From contig NC_079230.1 of the NCBI RefSeq assembly GCF_029633865.1, positions 29,223,054 to 29,287,053 on the forward strand: a stretch of DNA of 64,000 nt. The letters run 5' to 3'. The stretch is from Lampris incognitus (lineage: Eukaryota > Chordata > Actinopteri > Lampriformes > Lampridae). Below, piece by piece: positions 56,170-64,000 of the stretch (position 1 is its first letter; each line of letters opens with the position of its first letter). The position numbers and the translations under genes were made by a program. The notes beneath the pieces were generated by a model. The model ran no database searches and was not told where the DNA came from. It saw nothing but the letters and a program-made list of their open reading frames with translations.

Positions 56170-57226
56170 TGTCATGGTTGTCGTGCTCTATATGTATGCA
56201 ACCATATGTAAAACTGAACAGCGTGTGGGGATGGTGGCGAGGGTCTGATGGCCGTGGTTGGTGTGTGCGTGGGTGTGGTTAAGAGAGAGTGGGTGTGGGT
56301 GTGGGGAATTGTGAGGTGTAGGTTGTATGTTAGGTTTTTAAGTAGGTAAATAGTTAGTGTTGTTTTATGAGGTGACTGTGATCATTAGAGAACATCAAGT
56401 CTCTCTCTCTCTAGCTTTAACTCAAGAGCTCGAACCATCTTATGTATTCAAAATTGAATCAAAACCAATAAGCCGGTACCTCTGCTACCCCTCCCCTAGC
56501 ATTTCGCTATCACGTTTAGCAAGAAACTGGCAACAGGCATGCGTGTGCCACGCTGAGAAATGACAAGACATCTACACTGCAGCTTGCTCTCGAAAAGGTG
56601 GCACCTAAGACATGTACAGGAAGGTGATTTCCAAATGTGTTTTCGTTTCTGCATTGTTCTTTGGTTCTAATTTATTCGTTTTAGGCCTTGTAGACGCGTC
56701 CTTGTAGATAAATGCACACCCAGCATGCATCCCTGAAATCTCTTTCTCTTTCTCTCTCTTGCTCCGTGTTGCAGGCCGTGAAAAACAAGCCTATTTAAAG
56801 ACAGACTCTAAATTAAGGTTCTCTTATCAAATGACCTGAGACGGTCTGAGAGGTCAGTGGAAGTGGAAGTGGATCTGCACTTCCTCTGCTGAACACACGT
56901 TTGCTGGACACACCACGCTAGGCAGTGTGTCTGGTGCAACACAATGACTCGGTGTGTTTCGCGGTGCAGATTTAGCTCAGTGCGTGAGATCGGTGACGTC
57001 CAGAGAATGTTGTCGAGGACAGGCGAACACAAACAAGGCGGAGTTGTGGCCAAGCTTAGTCAGTTCGGTTTGTGTGAGTATGTGTGTGGGCAGAGTGTGC
57101 AGGAGGTGGTGCCTTGAAGACAATGCCAGGGTTGGCATGTGTTGCATTGCACACACAACGCTAGGAGCTGCTGCGCTGAAGAGGCTTGACTGATAATCAC
57201 GGATGACTAGACTCGCTAGCCCTTGG
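56170..57226. other. Unique DNA, no supported gene
   Basis: No exon or repeat recognised. GTGTGTGGGTGTGG-rich near 56270-56310. Confidence 0.5.
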
Positions 57227-57322
57227 CTAACGGGTCGGACCCTTTAGTCGACTGGTTGACATAGTCGCCTGTGGTGCGGGAGGCCCGGGTTCGCCTCCCG
57301 GCTGCCCCCTGAATTCGCTCCA
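57227..57322 (+). mobile_element. tRNA-like LTR fragment, family T
   Basis: GCTAACGGGTCGGACCCTTT matches the LTR at 49895-50029 in minus orientation (GCTAACGGGTCTGACCCTTT). B-box-like GGGTTCGCCTCCC; ends CCCTGAATTCGCTCC. Confidence 0.6.
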
Positions 57323-57829
57323 GTATCGATGACGCCAGAGGACTGGTCGTGGTGGTTTGCTGAGAAATACAAACAGGCGTTTCTGAGGTCCCGGTAGTAA
57401 TGTCCTCCATGTGTGTTCAGAACTTATGAATACAATTAACATAACTGAGCCTCCAAACGTGGTCTTGATGACGGTGTTTTGTGTGTCTTCGATTAGGTCG
57501 TACACGCTCACGCTCATAACGGGCCGTTGGGGGTTGGCCGGCAGCCACGCCCGGCCCAGCTGAGAGGAGCTGGGGGCACAAGAAACCCGTTTCACCCAGT
57601 TACTGGAGAGGTGGCCCTGAAGCGTTCACTCGCTCTGTGCTCAGCAGGAGCTGCAGCAGTGTGCCTCATAGACCCACACATGCTTTATTCATTCACTTAT
57701 TTATTCATTTGATTTGCTTAATTCGTCCGCACTCTGCATCAACACTTCGTTTTAAATGTATTACTTATGTGTCGCTGAGTGACCGTGTGGTCACTGAAGC
57801 AGATGATGTGTCAGACGCTGAAAAACAAT

Positions 57830-57861
57830 TAACACACACACACACGCACGCGCACACACAC

Positions 57862-57900
<39 letters not shown>
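57830..57900. repeat. (AC)n microsatellite
   Basis: About 35 units with a few CG interruptions. Confidence 0.98.
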
Positions 57901-57902
<2 letters not shown>

Positions 57903-57966
57903 ATCCTATACTGACAGAGTCGCACTCCATGCTTTGAGACTGGCCAGTGTGGCAGCGAATGTGCTG

Positions 57967-57969
<3 letters not shown>

Positions 57970-58007
<38 letters not shown>

Positions 58008-58012
58008 GTGTA
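57970..58012. repeat. (GT)n microsatellite
   Basis: About 21 units; opposite phase to the (AC)n 70 bases upstream, so the pair can form a hairpin. Confidence 0.98.
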
Positions 58013-58078
58013 TCAGAGTTTGCATATGTGTGTGCAACTGCGTACAATTCAACTACAGCTACCACAGAAACATAAATC

Positions 58079-58082
<4 letters not shown>

Positions 58083-58158
<76 letters not shown>
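58083..58158. repeat. (GT)n microsatellite
   Basis: About 37 units. Confidence 0.99.
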
Positions 58159-58199
58159 ATTTCATGCACTTGAGGAGAGCCAGCACTGTCACGTCACAA

Positions 58200-58600
58200 T
58201 TGGATATAGATTGTGTAGATCATATAGTTTACATAGGTTATATAGATCATATAGATCATATGGATCATATAGGTTATATAGAGCATATGGGTTGTATAGA
58301 TCATATAGATCATATAGGTTATATAGAACATATGGGTTGTATAGATCATATAGATCATATGGGTTATATAGAACATATGGGTTGTATAGATCATATAGAT
58401 CATATAGGTTATATAGAGCATATTGTTTATATAGATCATATATAGTATATAGGTTACATAGATCATATAGATCATATACATTATATGGGGGGGCGCACAC
58501 ACACACACACACATGATATAGGTTATATAGATCATATGGGTTATATAGAGCATATACATTATATAGATCATATAGATTGTATAGGTCATTGTGTAGTGTG
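58200..58600. repeat. 9-bp minisatellite
   Basis: Units TATAGATCA, TATAGGTTA, TATAGAGCA, TATGGGTTG in recurring order, giving a second-level period of about 45 bp. Interrupted by an (AC)n at 58494-58513. Both strands stay open because 9 is a multiple of 3. Confidence 0.97.
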
Positions 58601-58744
58601 TGGATGTTGCTGTGGTTGGTCAGCAGCTCAGTGTGGAGTGGTGTGTGAAGTTTATTTTGGTGCACTGTTCAGGTTTATTCTGGGACCGAGGCGGCGTCTT
58701 TGCTTTCATTAAATGTGGTAGGGCTTAGTGATGAAGAGTTGGGG

Positions 58745-58806
58745 ACACACACACACGCACACACACACACACACGCACACACACACACACGCACACACGC
58801 ACACAC
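58745..58806. repeat. (AC)n microsatellite
   Basis: About 30 units with CG interruptions. Confidence 0.98.
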
Positions 58807-58893
58807 CACTGTTTAACAGCTCAAGAGAGCTTGTTTCATTCAAGCCTTTTTTGAATGCTCCTCCTTTTCAAAGCTATGTGTCTAACACGGTTT

Positions 58894-58963
58894 GTGATGT
58901 ACTTCCTGTGACAGATATGTGATGTACTTCCTGTGACAGATATGTGATGTACTTCCTGTGAAG
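58894..58963. repeat. 25-bp tandem triplication
   Basis: Three copies of TGTGATGTACTTCCTGTGAC plus AGATA, the third incomplete. Likely a young minisatellite seed. Confidence 0.95.
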
Positions 58964-58964
58964 G

Positions 58965-59518
58965 GAGAGAAATATGGTGCATGTGCACATGTATCCACGT
59001 GTGATGCCTGCCTTCTGATTCCTTGTACTTCTCCTTTTATCAGGGACCCTGATAAAGTCTATAGGCTACATGGTCCTTCTTAATAACTCCATGACTGTGT
59101 GGACACTAAAGCAGCTGTCAGGTGTGCTGCGCCAAGCTAAATTGCGCACCCCCCCCCCAAATTTGTCAACACCAGCCGCCACTGGTAACCGGCCCATCGT
59201 TATTCAACATTTGAGGATGTAAATTAAGATAATATAATATGATACGATAAAACCTTTTGTCCCTTTGCACTGAAATTCCCTTTGCATCCCTAGACAGTTG
59301 TGCTGGAGAGCTTCACACACAAGTTAGACACAGTTACACATGTGACACTTAATCATGGACGTACAAAACACGTCAGCCATGACGAACATACATATCACAC
59401 ACAGCAGCACAGGGATTTTGGTTTAGCAACAGGATAGACTGGTGAATAACAGAGTTCTTCAGCCTGTCGTGCTTTAATTGAGGGACTCTAAATGGCCTAT
59501 CAGAGGCCAGCATTTCAG
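58965..59518. other. Unique DNA, no gene seen
   Basis: Nothing recognised. Confidence 0.5.
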
Positions 59519-59529
59519 ATTCTCCATTT

Positions 59530-59805
59530 TTTACTTTTTGGATTTTTACTCCTCCATGCCTCCTCCGATACATGTCCCCAGCCGCTTCTTTTCACCCGAC
59601 AGCGAGGAGTTTCACCAGGGGGACGTAGCGCGTGAGAGCATCACGCATCCCCCCCCCCAACAGGCGCCCCGACCGACCACAGGAGGCGCTAGTGCAGCGA
59701 CCAGGACACATACCCACATCCAAGGCCAATTGTGTCTGTAGGGACGCCCGACCAAGCTGGAGGTAACGCGGGGATTCGAACCGGCGATCCTCGTGTTGGC
59801 CTGGT
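59530..59805 (-). mobile_element. SINE family A, copy 6 (partly deleted)
   Basis: Target duplication ATTCTCCATTT is perfect (59519-59529 and 59806-59816), yet the outer tRNA head and part of the tail are missing, so deletions came after or during insertion. Confidence 0.88.
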
Positions 59806-59884
59806 ATTCTCCATTTCAAACGTGAGGAGTCAGAGGAGATGCTGTTAGCTAGTCTGGGCCTGCTCTCGTTGTGCCGCAGGTTGA

Positions 59885-60216
59885 CCAGTTAATGGCACAG
59901 TGGTTAGCCTCCCAGCAAAGCGGTCCTGGGTTCGAGCCCCGGGGTTGTCCAACCTTGGGGGTCATCCCGGGTCAGTTTGCATGTTCTCCCCGTGTCTGCG
60001 TGGGTTTCCTCCGGCTCCGGGCGCTCCGGTTTCCTCCCACAGTCCAAAGACATGTAGGTCAGGTGGATCGGCCGTCCTGAATTGTCCCTAGGTGTGAATG
60101 TGTGGGCCCTGTGATGGACTGGCGGCCTGTCCAGGGTGTCTCCCCGCCTGCCGCCCAATGACCGCTGGGATAGGCTCCAGCATCCCCACAATAAGCGGCT
60201 TGGATAATGGATGGAA
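59885..60216 (+). mobile_element. SINE family B, near full length
   Basis: GGCACAGTGGTTAGCCTCCC head, B-box-like GGTTCGAGCCCC, CCACAGTCCAAAGACATGTA, tail AATGGATGGAAGGATGG. Confidence 0.92.
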
Positions 60217-60238
60217 GGATGGATCAGGCTAAATTGTA

Positions 60239-61230
60239 TTAAATGCAGGGGGGGAAGAGCTCTGGCATGTGTTTTAGGTTATTCGAGGTGTTTGGAGACG
60301 AGACGCACAAGCAGGACACCTGAGTCTTCTGTGCCGCGACCTCGCTTGAGGCAAATCGAGAAGGATCCCGTGCGGTGCCTATTGCTTTGTTGAGATGTTG
60401 GACCACAATCTTTTCCAGTGGTTTCATAATAACAGATGTTAGTGCTATTTGGCGACGGCCATTGTTTTCTTGGAAGAGGTTTTTACGAGCTGTCTTCCAA
60501 GCTAGTGGAATGTTACGAGTGTCGACAGACAGTTGGGAGATGGCTTGCCAGACAGGAGCCAATTCCCTGGCAAAGGATTTTACAGCAGGAGCACAACTTG
60601 AGTCAAGGCCGAGGGCTTTCCTTGAGTTGGTACGCTGGAAGAGCCTCCTGACTTCCTCCTCTGCACTAGTGGGTGTAAAGCTCTTTAGTGGAGCTGCACA
60701 TTTGCTGTAGACCGAGTCAAAACGGGAGAAGAAGAGATTTAGCTCATTGGAAAGCACAAGTTCATTGTCCGTCACAAGACGACCTTCCTGTCATCTTCTT
60801 CACCGTGTCCCAGAGACCTTTAGGGTTGTTCCCTTTAAAGGTGTCCTGCAGAGGCTGTCTGTGCACCTGTTTGACCTCCCCGGGTTTCTTCTTTTAGTCC
60901 TTTTCCAGCTGTTTGTGTCTGACAAGGTTTTTATTTTTAGATGCAGTTTTCCTGGTGTTGATATTCCTTTTGATGTGCTTAGTCAGATGACATTATTTGG
61001 GCAGATCTTTATCCTTCTGACAGGAATAACCAGCTGTACACAAAAATCAGTATAGGCACGACAACTAGTGGCTCACTAGTTACGGTGGTGGTTTCGTCTG
61101 GAGAACTACGATGAAACATTTCCCAGTCAGTCCAATCACAGCATGCTTTAAGCTCTTCCCTACTGTCAGGGGACCATATCCGGATTCCTCCCCCCTCAGG
61201 CTTACTGCTCAAGTTAGGTTTAAACACACT
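60239..61230 (-). pseudogene. LINE fragment, linker and N-terminal reverse transcriptase
   Basis: Minus strand. Upstream part (61230 down to 60950) reads SREELKACCDWTDWEMFHRS, a linker typical of one fish LINE group. The main frame (60775-60239) has LSNELNLFFSRFDSVYSK, EEEVRRLFQRTNSRKALGLD, RNIPLAWKTA, IALTSVIMKPLEKIVVQHL: RT domains 0 to 2. The palm with catalytic residues lies beyond the truncated 3' end at 60239. Same group as the fragment at 10600-11300, which carries the complementary C-terminal half. Contains frameshifts. Confidence 0.85.
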
Positions 61231-61237
61231 ACGTTAT

Positions 61238-61607
61238 GGGGCGTCCGGGTGGCGTGGCGGTCTATTCCGTTGCCTACCAACACGGGTCGCCGTGACCCAA
61301 CTGGCCGTGTCTGCGGGTGGGAAGCCGGATGTGGGTATGTGTCCTGGTCGCTGCACTAGCGCCTCCTTTGCTCAGTCGGGGGGGGGGGGGGGGATGGCGT
61401 GATCTTCCCACGCGCTACGTCCCCCTGGTGAAACTCCTCACTGTCAGGTGAAAAGAAGTGGCTGGCGACTCCACATGTATGGGTAGGAGGCATGTGGTAG
61501 TCTGCAGCCCTCCCCGGATCAGCAGAGGGGGTGGAGCAGCGACCGGGGCGGCTCGGAAGAGTGGGGTAATTGGCTGGATACAACTGGGGAGAAAAGAGGG
61601 GGGGGGG
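61238..61607 (+). mobile_element. SINE family A, copy 7
   Basis: Target duplication CACTACGTTAT (61227-61237) versus CACTACATTAT (61608-61618). The head has lost a stretch around the B box. A G-run lies at 61378-61394. Confidence 0.92.
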
Positions 61608-61618
61608 CACTACATTAT

Positions 61619-63165
61619 TATCAGAGTGTGACTTTTGTTGCTAAGCTAAATAAGAAGAAAAAGTAAAGATCGTGGAATACACTGAATGAGCTGATGGGCA
61701 AGAACCACAAACCCACTCTGTGTTTCTTAGAGACAGAAGGAAACTTCCTCACTGAGCCAAGAGATACTGCCAGCCACTTTAATCATTATTTCATAGGTGA
61801 AGTAGATATTTTAAGGAATAACATGGATGATGAAATGTCGTATTTCTTAATAGAAAATCAAATTCTGAAAGGTAAAAATTTGCAATTTTAAATTTGCCAA
61901 AATAGAAAACATGCTCATAACTTGTAAATGTTAACCACCAGGTGGCGCCGGGCTTGACGGGAAACTCCTTAAACCGTTTGCTGGTTTAATTGCCTCTGCT
62001 ATTTGTCATATTATTAGCGAGTTTCATTGAAAGTCTGTCCACAAAAATAGAAAACTGCCAAAATAATACCACTGGCCCAAAGTTGCCATTCTCTTGACCT
62101 AATAGTTGTCCTATAAGTTAAATAAAATGATGAAAATAATATTGTTCGAACAGATTAAATGCTATTTTTCTATGAATAATTGTCAACCTGCATACAGAAA
62201 AGGGCATTCAACAGCTTTTGTTCTGACTCGCATGACCGATGATTGACTGAGAGAAATTGAAGAGAAGAAAAGATCAGGCGCTGTTACACTTAATCTTGCA
62301 GTGGCATTTGATATTATTAATCGTGAGTTATCACTGAAAAATATAATTTTGTGGGTTTGCTCAGTCTGCATGATCATGGATAAAGACTTATTAAACTAAT
62401 AAGACACAAACCGTTTTTTTAATGGGAGCTATTCAGATGGTTAAACTGTAAGGTGTGGAGTGCCCCAAGGAAGCTGTCTTGGGCCTCTGCTGTACACGTT
62501 TTTCCCAAATGACTTACCACTTGAGGCGGCACAGTGGCGCAGTGGTTAGTCGCCTCACAGCAAGAAGGTCCTGGGTTCGAGCCCCGGGGTAGTCAAACCT
62601 TGGGGGTCGTCCCGGGTCGTCCTCTGTGTGGAGTTTGCATGTTCTCCCCGTGTCTGCGTGGGTTTCCTCCCACAGTCCAAAGACATGTAGGTCAGATGAA
62701 CAGGCCGTACTAAGTTGTCCATAGGTGTGAATGTGTGTGTGTGATGGCCTGGCGGCCTGTACAGGGTGTCTCCCCGCCTGCTGCCATATCACTACTGGGA
62801 TAGGCTCCAGCTCACCGCAACACCGGTTGGGATAAGCGGCGTGGCTAATGGATGGGTGGATGGACTTCCCACTTGTTTTAAACAAGGCCGATATTTCTAC
62901 GTATCCAGATAATTCAGCAACACACGTCAGTATTCACAGCCAATGAGTTAAATACAGTTTTAAACCTAGAGTGTTTGCAACTCATCTAAGTGCGCTTGAT
63001 GAAACATTGTGTCCAGATGAACTGGTTTAATTGGTAATGTTATGGGTTATGATGGACGTTGTTATGGTGGCATTTTCACAATGTCAAGCTTTTCGTGGAC
63101 CACAGAAAGAAGAGCTGGCTGTTGCAGTGCCGTAGCTAATGGGGATCCTAATAAACTAAACTACA
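61619..63165 (+). pseudogene. Non-LTR LINE fragment with nested SINE
   Basis: Reads NELMGKNHKPTLCFLETEGN at the left, then RT phrases HSTAFVLTRMTDD, an A-motif-like LNLAVAFDIINREL (62290-62330; first acidic positions altered), CGVPQGSCLGPLLYT (62455-62500) and, after the SINE at 62524, LVLNKADISTYPDNSATH, in which the catalytic YADD reads YPDN. The 3' end is TAGCTAATGGGGATCCTAAT followed by AAA. Many stops and internal deletion at about 61890-62130. The clade is not assigned. Confidence 0.8.
62524..62862 (+). mobile_element. SINE family B, full length, inside the LINE
   Basis: Target duplication GACTTACCACTTG (62511-62523) versus GACTTCCCACTTG (62863-62875). Head AGGCGGCACAGTGGCGCAGT, tail ATGGATGGGTGGATG. 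Confidence 0.94.
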
Positions 63166-63499
63166 GTAAATGTATTTGTTCTTCACTTCCGCCTCCTCTT
63201 TTCTTCTCCCTCTTTTCCTCTGCCAACAATTCTGCGCTTTTATCACGAGTGTGGCAGCAGAACAGTGACGTTAAGGAGTCACAGAAGGAGGAGCAGGGCC
63301 CCTGATGGGCGTTACTGATTATGAGATGCTTTTGAACAATGTGCCACCCCTCAAGAGGCCCCCGTTTAGTTGGGGGCGGGGGGGCCTTGTCTGTTTGGAC
63401 GCTTCATTTCTGGCCACGCTGCTTGTGAAATGCATCTCTCTGCCAACTCGTGCTGATGCCAAGTAGTGATGAGTCAGGGATGGCATGTGTACTGTTTTG
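63166..63499. other. Unique DNA, no gene seen
   Basis: Nothing recognised. Confidence 0.5.
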
Positions 63500-63790
63500 G
63501 GCGGCACGGTGGCCCAGTGGTCGGCACTGTGTCCTCACAGCAAGAAGGTCCTGGGTTCGAACCCCAGGCCGTCCCGGGTCCTTTCTGTGTGGAGTTTGCA
63601 TGTTCCTCCCACCATCAAAAAGGCATGCATGTTAGGGTTAATACTCCTGCCTGTGCCCCTGAGCAAGGCAGTGGAAAGAAGAAGTGGAGTTGGTCCCCGG
63701 GGGCTGCAGCTGCCCACTGCTCCTATACACTATAGGGTGGGTTACATGCAGACAACACGTTCATTGTAACTGAACGGTGACGAAATAAAG
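63500..63790 (+). mobile_element. SINE family B variant with alternative tail
   Basis: GGGCGGCACGGTGGCCCAGT head, B-box-like GGTTCGAACCCC; after GTTTGCATGTTC the tail becomes AATACTCCTGCCTGTGCCCC, as at 47205-47500, ending ATAAAGTAGC. Confidence 0.88.
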
Positions 63791-63929
63791 TAGCTAGGAA
63801 AGACAAAGGGGATGGGATGAAGAGCAAGTGGTCCCCACTTTAGATGGCTGTAAAACACATGCAGGTGGACATGAACTCACGAGGCTCGTGTTGTAAGCAG
63901 TTAAACGTTGACATGGAAGGAAAACGAGG

Positions 63930-64000
63930 TTCGAGCCCCGGGGTGGTCCAACCTTGGGGGTCGTCCCGGGTCGTCCTCTGTGTGGAGTTTGCATGTTCTC
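63930..64000 (+). mobile_element. SINE family B, cut by window end
   Basis: Starts at the B-box (GAGGTTCGAGCCCCGGGG) and continues to TTTGCATGTTCTC at the last base of the window; the head's first half is missing. Confidence 0.88.

Overview
This window is nuclear DNA from a ray-finned (teleost) fish. Nothing looks bacterial, phage or organellar. The evidence is vertebrate-style exons with GT..AG borders, a C2H2 zinc-finger gene, long (AC)n/(GT)n runs, several large minisatellites, fish-type non-LTR retrotransposons (L2-like, RTE/Rex3-like, Tx1-like), tRNA-derived SINEs, hAT-type MITEs, and a 200-base assembly gap (38801-39000). Species cannot be read from the sequence; most of the window is transposon and repeat DNA.

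Layout. 1-4440: decayed Ty3/gypsy gag-protease piece, then a 2.1-kb cut-and-paste transposon (1232-3349) with 78-bp inverted ends and a THAP-like plus DDE transposase broken by one stop, directly followed by a 28-bp minisatellite. 4600-6340: CpG-rich repeat family R, a hAT MITE with perfect 8-bp target duplication, microsatellites. 7087-8964: exons of an unrecognised gene whose frames do not all agree. 9-12.4 kb: four LINE pieces. 13-17.9 kb: family R, a tRNA-like LTR and a SINE, otherwise unique DNA. 17997-25392 (minus): a three-exon C2H2 zinc-finger gene, whose second intron holds a SINE, a 21-bp and a 43/45-bp minisatellite and a tRNA-like solo LTR. 25.8-29.3 kb: palindromic MITE, family R as 81-bp tandem copies, an unclassified element with 11-bp target duplication, and a strong hairpin. 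29.3-36.4 kb: mostly unique DNA plus a 32-bp and a 28-bp minisatellite; the latter shows an exact 700-bp higher-order period.

37-64 kb is layered transposon DNA: L2-like LINE (40.3-43.66 kb) carrying a hAT MITE and a Rex3-like insertion; a miniature LTR element (49657-50029) whose terminal repeats look like tRNAs and which has a tRNA-Leu primer site; a Tx1-like LINE (51.6-56.2 kb) split by a SINE; microsatellites at 57.8-58.8 kb; then two more LINEs with SINEs inside them.

The only convincing host gene is the zinc-finger gene; 7087-8964 is a possible second. No CRISPR, operon or defence system is present. The least familiar structures are the tRNA-like miniature LTR family, the 11-bp-duplication element, and the 700-bp higher-order minisatellite.
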